This document shows positions 1 through 12,400 of a stretch of DNA of 64,000 bases, piece by piece. The position numbers and the translations under genes are program-made. Under the pieces are notes generated by a model. That model saw nothing but the letters and a program-made list of their open reading frames with translations, was not told where the DNA came from and searched no databases. Every line of letters starts with the position of its first letter. Within the stretch, counting starts at the first letter, position 1. The DNA is from Corynebacterium freiburgense (GTDB lineage: Bacteria; Actinomycetota; Actinomycetes; Mycobacteriales; Mycobacteriaceae): NCBI RefSeq assembly GCF_030408815.1, contig NZ_CP047355.1, forward strand, positions 2,108,001 to 2,172,000, in the 5' to 3' direction.

Positions 1-1872
1 GCTGAGGAAAACGCGATCGCTGAAGAGCTGTACGCAACCTGGACTAATTCTCCTTCCGGCCCACCATGCTCAGACACACTGTTCCCATGGACGCTGGTCA
101 AGGCGTTCCTTTCATCACCAAAGGCTCTGCAGGAAACAGTTGAGGGTCGTCTCAAACGGCGTAATGACGCCCCCTCTGCCTCAACTCAGCACGAACGCGA
201 CGCACTCCAAAAGTTACTGTCATTAGCCGAGGCAACTACCGCCGAGAAATCCGAGAAATTCGCCGCTTTGGTCGATTATCTCCAGACTATCGGCGTGCGG
301 AAAGGTTCAGATATTCGTGCGGTTGTGTTTTCTGAGCGTGTTGCCACGCTCAATTGGCTTAAACAAAATCTCGAAAAGTACCTTAAGCTCCCCAAAGGTG
401 CCATCCGTGTTATGCATGGTGGCTTGTCCGATACCGAACAAATGGAACTTGTTGATGAGTTCCGCCGCGAAGATACACCGTTGCGCATCCTGGTTACTGG
501 CGATGTCGCAAGCGAAGGTGTGAACCTGCACGCTAAATGCCATCACCTCGTTCATTACGATATCCCCTGGTCACTGATCCGTATCCAGCAGCGCAATGGC
601 CGTATTGATCGTTATGGCCAACAGCACGAACCGCAGATTGCCGCACTAATTCTTGATCCCCAAGATACGAACTTCCCCGGCGAAATGAAGGTGCTTGCTC
701 GATTGATCGAACGTGAACATGCCGCCAATAAATTACTTGGCGAGGCTGCGCTGCTCATGGGCAAGCACAACGTTAGGGGAGAAGAAGATGTCATTCGTAG
801 CATTCTCCAGAAGTCACGTGATTTTGATCAGCAGATTCTCACTCCTGAACAGGTATTGGAAAATGCTACTCACACTGTCGGAGTGGCGCTTGATATCGCG
901 CAACTCATGGCAGCAATGCCAACAGCATCGGCCACTGAACAACCCGCCACCAACGCCCCGAGTTCTGAACACCCCCAAACCCAAATCACCAGCCTCTTCG
1001 CAACCGAAAAGGATTTCCTTACCAGCGCACTCACAGAAGCATTCGAACAAGCAACCGCTCCTCTTGCCAAAAACGGCGTCGCACTCGAGTACGAAAAAGA
1101 GCACCATATCCTTTCATTCAAGCCGCCGAAGGATCTGCAGCGCCGTCTTGATTTTTTGCCGCAGGATTATGTTCAGCACCGCAAAGTGAAGGAAAAGATT
1201 CTTCTTTCAACTACGCCATCACGCGCCCAGGAATTAATTAAGGCGGCATTGCAAACTGGTTCGGAGCATTCTTGGCCATCCGCTCATTTTCTCGGCCCAC
1301 TGCATCCTGTTACCGCGTGGGCAACTGAACGGGCTCTTGCCAAGTTTCCTCGCCGCGAGCTGCCTGCAATCGTTGGCAATGTTGAAGAATTGACATTGTT
1401 AATGATGGCAACTGTCACCAATAGCCTTGGCCAGATTGTGTCGCGTTCGTTTCTTACCGCTTCACCTGCGCAGTTCGAACTTGCGCATATCGAGCCACTT
1501 GAAGACCCCTACACATGGCTGTACCACGTTGGCCTCGGCACAACGGCGTCTAATAGCCAGCTTGCCCAGGTCCCTGAAGATATTGGCACGTTCCTCTCCA
1601 TTGCCATAAGCGGAGCCGAATCCCACACAGATTTCGTTATCGATGCCGCAACGATTCACGCCAATCACCGCATCGAAATATGGAAACAACGGCAACAGGA
1701 ATGGGAAAACCAGCGCAAAGGTATTACGCATGCTTCGCAAACACTGAAAAAGACTTCCGACCTTATTGAACGCGAGCGCAAACTCCTGAACACGCTTTCG
1801 CCAGAACGTCAGCTTATCCGCCCACTCGTTCTTATCACCCCGAACGCACCACACCGAAAGAACCTGATCTAG
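1..1872 (+). CDS. SNF2-type superfamily 2 helicase, C-terminal part (DrmD-like), 5' truncated by window edge
   Basis: The reading frame is open from base 1, so the start lies outside the window; a TTG at 268 is only an internal codon. The 623 visible residues carry the second RecA lobe of an SF2 ATPase: a motif IV-like stretch RAVVFSERVATLNWL, then MHGG, then TGDVASEGVNL (motif V) and QQRNGRIDRYGQ (motif VI, from visible residue 196), the form typical of SNF2/RapA-like enzymes. The Walker A and DEAH boxes must lie upstream. The rest is a helical, charged C-terminal region with no motif that I know. The stop is 3 bases before the methyltransferase start, so the genes are co-transcribed. In DISARM class 1 the equivalent protein is DrmD; that name is an inference from motifs and neighbours. 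Role: probable ATP-dependent DNA translocase of the defence complex. Confidence 0.85.
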   Translation, partial: AEENAIAEELYATWTNSPSGPPCSDTLFPWTLVKAFLSSPKALQETVEGRLKRRNDAPSASTQHERDALQKLLSLAEATTAEKSEKFAALVDYLQTIGVRKGSDIRAVVFSERVATLNWLKQNLEKYLKLPKGAIRVMHGGLSDTEQMELVDEFRREDTPLRILVTGDVASEGVNLHAKCHHLVHYDIPWSLIRIQQRNGRIDRYGQQHEPQIAALILDPQDTNFPGEMKVLARLIEREHAANKLLGEAALLMGKHNVRGEEDVIRSILQKSRDFDQQILTPEQVLENATHTVGVALDIAQLMAAMPTASATEQPATNAPSSEHPQTQITSLFATEKDFLTSALTEAFEQATAPLAKNGVALEYEKEHHILSFKPPKDLQRRLDFLPQDYVQHRKVKEKILLSTTPSRAQELIKAALQTGSEHSWPSAHFLGPLHPVTAWATERALAKFPRRELPAIVGNVEELTLLMMATVTNSLGQIVSRSFLTASPAQFELAHIEPLEDPYTWLYHVGLGTTASNSQLAQVPEDIGTFLSIAISGAESHTDFVIDAATIHANHRIEIWKQRQQEWENQRKGITHASQTLKKTSDLIERERKLLNTLSPERQLIRPLVLITPNAPHRKNLI

Positions 1873-1875
1873 GCC

Positions 1876-4800
1876 ATGGCTACATTCGATTCCATCATAA
1901 ATGTTGAAGAGTGGATTAGTGACCACTACTTCACCACCGATGAAAAAGGCAAGAACTTCACCGCGCAGGTCAAAGCGGCCCACACGCAGTGGAAAGCCGA
2001 GGAAGCTGATACCAATACTTCGCCGTGGACTCGTTTTACTGCCCTTCAACGGCAATTGCAGCAGGCTTTCGCTACGTCTGATCATGAGTCAGTCACTCAG
2101 CTGGCAGAGCTACACAATATTATCCGCCAAGCTTTCGGTTTTACTGCCCCCACCGAGCTCACCGCCGAACGCGCAGGCGATGATATTCACTTCACCGGCT
2201 CGCTTTGCAATACCGCACTGCTTATTGACGCCGCCTCCATCACTAGCCATGAAGAGCTCGGCGCAACTACTCCCCTCCACCCAGTATTCATCGGTGATAA
2301 ACCAGGTTCCCTCACAATTCAGCAATTGGTGAGTGATATTTTCCTTTCGAATCTTGCTCCGGCGTACATCATTATTCTCGCTGGAAAATGGGCAGTTCTC
2401 GCTGAACGGGATTCCTGGCCTCTGGGTCGTTATCTAGCTGTAGAGCTCGCTCTCGTACTTGAACGCAATGATACGAAAGCCGCTGGCGAACTCCGCCGGG
2501 TTATTGCCATGTTCGCCCGTGAGCACGTCGAACAAGGTGCAGACGGCTCTATTTGGTGGACACAAGTGCGCGAAGAATCACTAGAACATGCAATCAAAGT
2601 TTCCGCCGAACTCCGCCAGGCAATTAAGCATTCAATCGAGATTATCGGCACTGATGTTCTCGATCGCTTCGCTCAACAGAACAAAGATTCCTCCGACATC
2701 GATGGCAATGAACTAGCCAAAGAGGCAATCCGTTACCTGTACCGAATCTTGTTCCTGCTATTTGCCGAGTCTTCACCAGAACTCAATATTCTTCCCACCG
2801 GTACCCCAGAATATGACGAAGGCTACGGCCTTTCCCGTATCCGCGATCTTATTCTCTCACCTCCAAGTACACCGGCTGCGCAACAAGGCACCCATCTCTA
2901 CCAAAGCCTCGATCGCCTATTCACACTGATCAATAATGGGCACAACCCCAAAAAATCAAATGTAGATTCAAGCGCAGCTGATGAGGGCCTGCGTTTCCGT
3001 AACCTCAATGCGGACCTTTTCCAACCCAGAGCAACCCACCTAATAGACCAGGTAAAACTATCCAACCAAGCACTCCATGAGGTGCTGCAAAATCTCTTGC
3101 TGTCCAGCGAGCAATCCGGCAGGGACCGAGGCTTTATTTCATACGCAACCCTCGGCGTTACCGAACTCGGCCAGGTATATGAGGGGCTCATGTCCTACTC
3201 CGGCTCGATCGCTACTGAAACTTTGCTGGAAGTCGCCCCTAATGGCGATGCTTCCAAGGGCTCGTGGGTGGTGCCACAACACATCGCTGATCAGATTGAT
3301 AATAAGCATTTCGTAAAAGCACCTCGCGCAGCGGAAGAAGGCGGCATAGATAAAGACGCAGTCCGACGCTATGCACCAGGCAGTTTCGTTTTCCGTCAAT
3401 CGTCCCGCGACCGTGCCCGCTCAGCTTCGTTCTATACCCCTGCGGTCCTTACACAATTCACTGTCAGCCAGGCGCTCGAAGAACTCCAAGCTTCCGGGCG
3501 CATTCAAACAGCAGAAGACGTCCTCACTCTTTCTGTTTGTGAACCCGCAATGGGTTCCGGCGCCTTCGCCGTTGAGGTAGTCCACCAACTCGCGGAATTA
3601 TATATTAAGCTGCGCCAACAAGAGCTCGATACGCAAATTCCGGCGGAACAGCGCGCCCTTGAACTCCAAAAAATCAAGGCTCACATCGCCCTCCACCAGA
3701 TCCATGGTGTTGACCTTAATAAAACCGCCGTTGAGCTTGCGGAAATTTCCCTCTGGTTAGACACGATGACCGCCGAGCTCCAAGCGCCATGGTTTGGTCT
3801 TCATCTCCGCCACGGTAATTCCCTAATCGGTGCGCGCCGCTCAACGTATTCTGTCGCCGAAACCCGCAATAAGGCTTACCTCACCCAAGAGCCGAAACAT
3901 CATCCGCTCACTTCACTCAGGCAGGCCATTACAAACATCGAAAAAGACATCACTGTCTCCGGTAGGATTCACCAATTCCTTCTGCCCTCCCAAGGCTGGG
4001 GCGCGGCCGCTGAGGCAAAAGACCTAAAGGACATTGCCAAAAAAGAAATTGCCGACCTCAAAAAGTGGCGACTCAACGTCCGCAATAAGCTTACTGACCA
4101 TCAAATCAAGGCATTGCAAGATATCGCCGCACGTGTCGAACAACTGTGGCAATTCGCCCTGATCCGCACCGAGCTCGCAGAAGACCAAGCGCGTCGCGAC
4201 GTTCGCATTTGGGGCCGCGAATCCACAAACACCGCCAAGAACGTCACCCGCAAAGATATCGAAAAAGACCTGTTCAATAACGCCGACGGCGCCTATCGAC
4301 GCCTCCGCCTTATCATGGACTCCTGGCACGCCCTCTGGTTCTGGCCACTCGACGCCACCACCCCGCCACCAGACATCAACGAATGGATTCGCACCCTCCA
4401 AAGCATCGTCGGCACCACCGCGAAAACCAGTGCGAAAAACGCCCAACAATACGCACTCGGCCAAGCACCCACCTGGGACGAAATCAACGCCGCCGAGGAA
4501 ACCGACTGTTTCGTTTCGGGCGCACTCAAATCAATAGAGCTTCTCGACGCCCACCCGTGGCTCCGCACCGTGCAAGAAGTCACCGCCGCACAAAACTTCT
4601 TCCACTGGGATCTCGACTTCGCCGCAGTCATGGCTAAAGGTGGCTTCGATCTCCAGGTAGGAAACCCACCATGGGTACGACCTCGTACTGATGTAGACGC
4701 CCTCCTCTCAGAGACTGATCCGTGGTTCTCCCTAGCCCACAAGCCAACACAAAAAGAAAAGAAAGAACGACGAGAAACCGCACTTCAACATCAAAACGCA

Positions 4801-6441
4801 CGGGCAGTTCTTCTTCGCGGTATTACTGAGGTCGTTGCAACAAGCGAAATCCTCACAGATCCCACTCTCTATCCACACCTCCAGGGCCAACAGCCTGATC
4901 TGTACCGTGGATTCATGGCGCGCACCTGGAACAATGCTTCACCTCGTGGCGTCATTTCCCTTATTCACCCGAAATCACATTTCACAGAAGCCAAAGCAAT
5001 ATCACTGCGCTCAGCTGCATATAAACGACTTCGCAAAAATTGGCACCTAACAAATAAGTTAGCTCTTTTTGATATTGACGCCAACGAGAAAAATTTCGAT
5101 ATTGCAATCTACGGTGCGCCAAAAGACAACATAAAGTTCCAAATGGCTTCAGGTATACATCACCCTAAAACACTTGCAGATTCTCTCGTGCACGATGGAA
5201 GTGGGCCCGTGCCAGCATTCAAAACTGACGACGGTAAATGGGATCTTCGTCCTCACCGTGACCGGATTATTACTGTTGATGAGTCCACTCTTGAGGTGTG
5301 GAATTCTATTCTTGAGGAGCCAGATACCCCGTTGCTCCATACACGAATGGTGTACACGGTGAATTCCGAGGCGTCGAAAGTCCTTGAAAAACTTGCGCGT
5401 GCACCTCGAATGAAAACCCTAGGCCTGCAATTCTCGGCAGGCTGGCACGAAACCGGCGATAAAAAGAAGGGTTATTTCGACTCCAAGTGGGAAGTCCCTA
5501 GCTCGTGGAATGATGTGATTCTTCAAGGTCCTCACCTCGGTGTTTCCACGCCGATGATCAAACAGCCGAACGAAACGATGAAGCACAATCAAGATTGGAC
5601 GGAAGTCGATCTTGAAGCAATGCCTGCTGACTTCATCCCCGCAACCGCCTACCAGCCCGACCGTCAAGAAAAACCAGATTACGACGCCGCGTACGGCTCA
5701 TGGGAAATCGACGGTAAACCAATCCCAGTAAGTTCGACGTACCGGGTGGCGTGGCGCGCGATGGCGGCAACAACCGGTTTCAGAACGTTTTACCCATCAC
5801 TAGTTCCGGCTAAAGCTACACACGTACATGGTGCTCATTCCGCTGGCCCTATTTTAGATAGTTGTAGTCTATTTGCTGCTACCGCTGCTAGCTCATTTCT
5901 AAACGATTATCTAGTTCGCTCAAGCGGATTATCGAATCTTTACGGTGCCAGTTTCGAAGTCTTGGCTTTGGGTTCAAAACAATCACTTTGGCCTCAGGCC
6001 AATAACCGTTATCTACATCTCAATTGCCTCACCTCAGCTTATGCACCTCTTTGGGAGGAGATCACGGGCGAAACATGGACTCCGGACACACCGATCCGCA
6101 ACGCTCTCGAACGTCAGAAAGCTCAAACCGAGATTGATGCGATTGTGGCTCTTTGTCTCGATGTCACCGCTGATGAGCTTTGTATGATTTACCGCACGCA
6201 ATTCCCAGTGATGCGGCGTTATGATCAAGAAAATCATTTTGATGCTCATGGGCGGTTGGTTCCCAAGAGCATTTTGAAGGAGCATTCGAAACTTAAAAAC
6301 GATGACAGGCTTAGTGAGTCTGCTCGAACTTGGACGCACCCTCAGTCCAATGTTACTTATGTATTCGAATATCCTTTTATTGTGTTTGATCGTGAAGCAG
6401 CTTTGCGTGCTGCGTACGCAAAGTACAAAGAAATGATGTAG
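1876..6441 (+). CDS. Large Eco57I-like N6-adenine DNA methyltransferase of a DISARM-like system (DrmMI-like)
   Basis: The 1521-residue protein starts at ATG 1876, directly after the helicase stop. Around residue 515 it has the SASFYTP element that precedes the catalytic domain in many class gamma/IIG methylases. The SAM-binding motif I is CEPAMGSGAF (E556-F564), followed by IHGVDLNKTAVELAEISLWL, and catalytic motif IV is NPPW (N930). The order is that of N6-adenine methyltransferases. The C-terminal 500 residues would carry target recognition (inference). There is no obvious endonuclease motif within it, so it most likely marks self DNA while the helicases act on unmodified DNA. Six bases separate it from the next gene, which fits an operon. 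Length and context match the DISARM methylase DrmMI better than a stand-alone type IIG enzyme. C-ending and T-ending codon blocks alternate along the gene. Confidence 0.88.
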   Translation: MATFDSIINVEEWISDHYFTTDEKGKNFTAQVKAAHTQWKAEEADTNTSPWTRFTALQRQLQQAFATSDHESVTQLAELHNIIRQAFGFTAPTELTAERAGDDIHFTGSLCNTALLIDAASITSHEELGATTPLHPVFIGDKPGSLTIQQLVSDIFLSNLAPAYIIILAGKWAVLAERDSWPLGRYLAVELALVLERNDTKAAGELRRVIAMFAREHVEQGADGSIWWTQVREESLEHAIKVSAELRQAIKHSIEIIGTDVLDRFAQQNKDSSDIDGNELAKEAIRYLYRILFLLFAESSPELNILPTGTPEYDEGYGLSRIRDLILSPPSTPAAQQGTHLYQSLDRLFTLINNGHNPKKSNVDSSAADEGLRFRNLNADLFQPRATHLIDQVKLSNQALHEVLQNLLLSSEQSGRDRGFISYATLGVTELGQVYEGLMSYSGSIATETLLEVAPNGDASKGSWVVPQHIADQIDNKHFVKAPRAAEEGGIDKDAVRRYAPGSFVFRQSSRDRARSASFYTPAVLTQFTVSQALEELQASGRIQTAEDVLTLSVCEPAMGSGAFAVEVVHQLAELYIKLRQQELDTQIPAEQRALELQKIKAHIALHQIHGVDLNKTAVELAEISLWLDTMTAELQAPWFGLHLRHGNSLIGARRSTYSVAETRNKAYLTQEPKHHPLTSLRQAITNIEKDITVSGRIHQFLLPSQGWGAAAEAKDLKDIAKKEIADLKKWRLNVRNKLTDHQIKALQDIAARVEQLWQFALIRTELAEDQARRDVRIWGRESTNTAKNVTRKDIEKDLFNNADGAYRRLRLIMDSWHALWFWPLDATTPPPDINEWIRTLQSIVGTTAKTSAKNAQQYALGQAPTWDEINAAEETDCFVSGALKSIELLDAHPWLRTVQEVTAAQNFFHWDLDFAAVMAKGGFDLQVGNPPWVRPRTDVDALLSETDPWFSLAHKPTQKEKKERRETALQHQNARAVLLRGITEVVATSEILTDPTLYPHLQGQQPDLYRGFMARTWNNASPRGVISLIHPKSHFTEAKAISLRSAAYKRLRKNWHLTNKLALFDIDANEKNFDIAIYGAPKDNIKFQMASGIHHPKTLADSLVHDGSGPVPAFKTDDGKWDLRPHRDRIITVDESTLEVWNSILEEPDTPLLHTRMVYTVNSEASKVLEKLARAPRMKTLGLQFSAGWHETGDKKKGYFDSKWEVPSSWNDVILQGPHLGVSTPMIKQPNETMKHNQDWTEVDLEAMPADFIPATAYQPDRQEKPDYDAAYGSWEIDGKPIPVSSTYRVAWRAMAATTGFRTFYPSLVPAKATHVHGAHSAGPILDSCSLFAATAASSFLNDYLVRSSGLSNLYGASFEVLALGSKQSLWPQANNRYLHLNCLTSAYAPLWEEITGETWTPDTPIRNALERQKAQTEIDAIVALCLDVTADELCMIYRTQFPVMRRYDQENHFDAHGRLVPKSILKEHSKLKNDDRLSESARTWTHPQSNVTYVFEYPFIVFDREAALRAAYAKYKEMM

Positions 6442-6447
6442 TACCCG

Positions 6448-9400
6448 ATGTCTATGCTTTTGCCTGTGCATTCTGCGGCACACATTCATGAGGGCATTAC
6501 TGAGTATCTGACCACAAGTTTTTCCTTGGCGGATAAAACCCTAGCGGAGCAATTAGCGAAGTTCCTTACTGATCCTGATGTAGGGATGTTCCGCGGTCCA
6601 TATGTTCGTACTCGTTTGCCATACGCGACCGCCACTGACTGGGAAGGCGTGTTGAGTTGGCTCCCTGATTGGTTTGTGCCATATAAGCACCAGGCAGATG
6701 CATTTCGTCGACTCTGTTCCCAACACAATGGGAAACCAAGACGACCCGAACCAACACTTGTGGTCACAGGGACAGGTTCGGGTAAGACCGAATCATTTTT
6801 GTATCCGATTTTGGATCATTGTGTACGTAACCAGGGTGAGGGGATCAAAGCCCTTATCCTGTATCCGATGAATGCACTGGCTAATGACCAAGCTAAACGC
6901 CTAGCTAGTTTGATTCATGAGGATCCTCGTCTTGCGTCTATTACGGCTGGTCTTTACACCGGCGAAGCTAGCCAAACAAAAAGCACTCGCATGACCGAGG
7001 ATTCGCTGATCACAGATCGCAATTCCATGCGGGAGAATCCGCCCGACATTTTGTTGACTAATTACAAAATGTTGGACCAATTGTTGTTGCGCGCTCAGGA
7101 TCGTAAATTGTGGGAAAAATCCGCGCAATCATTGCAGTATCTTGTGCTGGACGAATTCCACACATATGACGGTGCACAAGGTACAGATGTCGCATTGTTA
7201 TTGCGGCGCTTAGGGTTAATGCTTAAGCGTTTCCAGCCCGAAGATTGGCTTACTGAAGAAGCGCGGAAACGAGTGCTAGGAAACGTTACTTCGGTGGCAA
7301 CTTCGGCGACATTGGGTTCGAAAGATAAACCTGATGCCATACTCGACTTTGCGTTCACTGTTTTTGGAGAACGATTTCAGCAAGAATCTGTTGTTACGGA
7401 GACAGCACTGACACTGTCCGAATGGCAACAACTCATAGCCGAGCAATTTGGGAAAGCTGAGTACGTACCAGAAACTTTTGATATTTCCACATTAATTCCG
7501 CTTATCAACACCGAAGTTGCGGAACAATTGGATACTTCCCATAAGGATTATGCACAAGTTGTGCATTCTGTTTTTTGCAAACATGCTTTTAAGTGCGATG
7601 AGAATGACATTCAAGCTGCGATCTCGTTAACTGCACAGCATCCTGCGTTTACTAAGGTGCTAGAAAACGCACATTCAAGCGCGATTCCGTTTCAATATCG
7701 CAGCGAATCTAATCCAGACACTCTCCTTGAACGCGTCTTCGACCAGTCAGTATTGCGTAAACAAAGAAGTGCTGCAGTTGAGTTTTTAAGCCATGTTCTT
7801 TCGGAATTGTCGTATCTTCGTGCGGAGTATGGCCGTACTCATGGCTGGAAGGCGAAACAGCTTCCTGGTGTAGAGCTGCATATGTGGGTGCGTGAGCTTT
7901 CCCGCATTGATCGCTCATTGAATCCGCCTGAGGAAGGGTTTGGATTCCGTTGGGCGGATGATGGTCCACAAGAAGAAGGACAAACACAAGATACTGCCTG
8001 GTTGCCAGCCTGTTATTGCCGTAATTGCGGGCGTTCAGGCTGGATGGTGAGTATGCAACCAGGCGGTGATGCACCAATTATTTCTGGCCCAAAGATCCGT
8101 AAAAACTCTATATTTGCCCGTGAAAGCCAGCGTCCGCTGTTGGACACGACATTTGAAATCGACGCGAAAGCCTCTGATCAATCTCAGGTGATGTGGTTCA
8201 ACATTGATACCCCGAGTTTGAGCCGCGCTGAGCCTAGCGAGCAGGCAAAAAACCTGGGCCGTGCTATACCTGTGCTGACCTATGCGGGTCAGGATCAAGA
8301 GAAACTGGCCGTAGAACAAGTATGCCCTTCTTGTGGTGAAAGTAATGCAATTGGTTATTTGGGGGCGTCTGTTTCCACGCTCCTTTCAGTCGCGTTATCT
8401 AATTTCTTCGGCCAATCTGACCTCGATGAAGCAGAGAAGAAAACCTTGGTGTTTGCAGATTCAGTGCAGGATGCAGCTCACCGCTCTGGGTTTGTGCAAT
8501 ACCGTGCTCGCACATTTGCGTTGCGCACCTTTATTAGAAATGCGGTTTCGGAAAAAGAAACTACACTTGCTGAAATCCCGCAACGCCTTGTTGAGCTAGC
8601 TGGTGATCGTCTGCGATCACGTTTTGAACTGTTACCCCCAGACCTCACTGATAACCCGAATTTTGAAAACTTCTGGCGTTCTAATTCTGCATCAAGTGAA
8701 ACAGAGAAAACATTGTCGAGCGTTATCTCTCGTTTAGGTATTGATGCAACATTGGAATTTGGGCACCGCGCAATTCTCGCGCGTTCACTGACCTCTACTG
8801 GATCATTGACCGTGAAAGTTGAGGCGGAGGAATTAAGCTTGCACGATGCTGCCGATGCGGCAGTATTAGGGATACAACTACCGCTTGCTGCAGAAACAAG
8901 TCTCGGTGTCTGGGCACGCAGTATCCTTGAGCAGATTCGTCTTCATGGTGGCGTTTATCATCACTGGTTTGAGCAGTATTTATTGGATGATTGCAATAGC
9001 TATCACTTGAATAAACGCGAATCTCGGGTAAAGGGTATTCCTAGTTTTCCACGCGGCGGTGCTCCGAAATTCCCGATTGTAATTGGCCGAAGGAGCCTTA
9101 ATCATCGGGTGGATGACGGCGCCATGAGAATCGGGCCAAATAGTTTCTATGCGCATTTAACAGCACGAATCCTCGGTATTTCTCGGCACGATGCTGCGAT
9201 TGCTGTCATGCATTTATTAAATGAATTCACACACCGAGGAGTTCTTCAATCTAAAACGACAAATTCCGGAAACACCGTATATTCGATTGTCCCGGATCAC
9301 GTTATTATTCGGGCTGAAAAAGATCCCCATACATTGGAATGTGATGTTTGTCATGCCACGCTGAATGTTGATCGTTCCGTCCGGGAAGTATTGGGAGATA

Positions 9401-12400
9401 CGTGTTGTCACACGACTGGTTGTGAAGGAAAGCTTAGAGAAATTTCTCTGAAACCAAACTACTACCAGCGCCTTTACAATTCCACAGAGCCACGCACGGT
9501 CGTCGCAAAGGAACATACATCCTTGTTAAAGAACGAGGAAAGGCTAGCACTAGAATCGCAGTTTAAATCCAAAGGCACTACTGCCGCGAACGCACCAAAT
9601 GTGCTTGTTGCCACGCCAACGTTGGAAATGGGTATTGATATTGGTGACCTTTCTACAGTGGTGCTGTCCTCGATGCCACGCACTGTTGCAAGTTATGTGC
9701 AACGCGTTGGTCGTGCGGGACGTTTGACCGGAAATTCGCTTATTCTTGCGCTTGCGCGCGGCCGTGGTAAAGCACTCCCCCAGCTCAGTAATCCGTTGAG
9801 CATGATTGCCGGTAGCGTTCAGCCTCCGGTGGCATTTCTTTCTGCCGAAGAAATCCTGCACCGACAGTTCCTCGCCTTTGTGATCGAACAATTGGCATTG
9901 GACGAACAGGTGCCCACTCTTCACACAAGCAAGCATGTCTACCAGGTTTCGCCACACCGTAAATCACTTACTCAAGTAATCGAAACGGCAATCAGTGCGG
10001 GAATTGAGCCTTTATTAGATATTTTTTGCGAAACTCTTCGTCCGCATGTTGATGATGAGGTCTTGCAAGAATTACGCACCTGGAGCGCATCGGAAACACC
10101 AGGACATAGCCTTACCTATGATCTGCATCGTGCCAGTGAATCATGGGCAACTGAACGGAATGCGCTAACGAAACGCGTAGATGAGCTTGAGAAACGGCAC
10201 GTCAAACTCTCCCAACAAGCGGTGGCTAGCAGCACCGACGATGATATTCGGGCTCAGCAACGTTCAACACGAGCATCTCTAAATCATACGAGGGAACAGT
10301 TAAGCACCGTGGTCGATGGCGAACCTTGGATTGCCGCAATGGAACGCTACGGACTATTGCCAAACTACACGCTGCTTGATGATTCTGTTGAACTCAATTT
10401 GAACATCACTCGGCAACAACCTGGCACAGCCGAGTTTGAAACTGAGCGCAGAGAATACACCCGTGGGGTTTCCAAAGCACTTTTCGAATTAGCTCCTGGA
10501 AGCACGTTCTATGCACAAGGAATCGCCGCGAAAATCGATTCCGTAGAAATCGGTGAACATGGCAGCAATATCGAGCAATGGCAATTCTGCCCTAGTTGCT
10601 CATACTCCGTAAAGGTCAATACTGATGACCATGAATCGCCCCGACCCGCATTCTGCCCAGTGTGCGGCGACGCGCACTTTGCGGATAGAAACCAAATTAT
10701 TTCTGTGCTACCGCTACAGAAAGCATCCGCACAAGTAGAGCACTCGCGGTCGTCGATAAACGATTCGCTCGATGAACGCAGCAGGGTTCAGTATCATTCA
10801 ACGTTTTCCGCAGTGGTAGAGCCGCAGGGCTTCGGGAAATCCTGGTACCTAAGCACGGGCTTTGGTGTGCAACATTTACGCCGCGTATCACTACACTGGC
10901 TAAATCTTGGCAAAGGCGCTGGTGAACGACGCATCTTTGGCGGCCGTGAACTTGAAGTGCCATTGTTCCAAGTATGTAAACACTGCGGGCATATAGACTC
11001 CGAAGCAGGCTCAAACCGATGGCAAGACCACCTTCCATGGTGTGACTACCGGAATAAAAGCGAAGAAGACACCGTATCCTTCGCCCTCGGTCGCACTTTG
11101 ACCACGCAAGGCATTTTCCTGTTGCTGCCGAAACTTCTTACGGTTGCTGATTCGCTCACTCTGCCGTCCCTTATCGCAGCGCTCAAACTTGGGTTTAAAG
11201 AAGTACTCGGTGGCGACCCCGATCATTTGGACGTAACCCGAGTGATTTTTGGGCAACCAAACTCCGAATCTGGCAATAACGCCGACCCCGTTGAAGGCCT
11301 ACTGCTTCACGATAACGTCCCCGGCGGAACCGGATATTTATCCCAATTCGCTGAGCCCGAAAAAGTTCGCGAACTCCTGGAAAAATCCTGGCAGCGGCTC
11401 CGCTCCTGCAAGTGCACCAACGACGGCCTACTTTGCTGCGAAAACTGCCTACTCCCCTACGCGGCATACAATTCGCTGGACAAAACATCACGCGCCGCCG
11501 CAGAAGCAGCCTTATACAAACTTTTGGTCAATGACCTGCACCCCAAGCCGAACATTCATGTACCTAGTGTCGCATGGGATATCGAAGCGACCCCTCCCAA
11601 AATAGATCAACGATCGCACCTGGAAGCTATGTTCTTCCACGAGCTGCGCACCAGCTTGGAAAAACAAGATGTCAAGCTAAAAGAATCCGTACGTGGCAGT
11701 GCTACTGAATGGGAATTCACATTCCCCGGCAGCAAACACACATGGCGCATGCAGGAACAAAAAAACCTACACATCACCATCCCTGACTTCTACTTCTCCA
11801 CCGACGATCAAAAAATACCTGACCTCGCGTTGTATCTCGATGGCGCAACTTACCATATCTCAGAAGAGCACGAACGCCTGCACGGCGACGTGGAAAAACG
11901 CAACACACTATTCGAACGGAACATTCAACCTTGGTCACTCACCTGGGCTGATATCCAAGAACACAGCAAACAGCGCGAGCTTCCTACCGTAACCGAACCA
12001 CGATGGTTTCATTCACAGCTACAAGCACAACTTGCTGCTCAGCTAAACCTTGAGCGCACCAAAATTAACCTAATTACACAAGACCCCATGACGCAGTTCC
12101 TTGCGTGGCTGAAGGACCCTAACCCCACCACATGGGACAAGATTTCCCATGCAGCAGCCGTGCATGTGGCCATGAATTCCCCAGAACAAGTTGATGAACA
12201 AATCCGGTCTACTGGACTGGGCCCGATATCGGGAACATACTCTGGGAAGGACTCACGGGCCGAATTACTTTTTGATACCTCCCGCGGAATTGACCAGGTC
12301 ATGTGGAATGAATTCCTTGCACTATCGAACTTGTATTATGCCCGCGGTGCGTTTGTTACGGTGCATACGGACGTGACGGCGAGTGCCCTGATCGAAGATG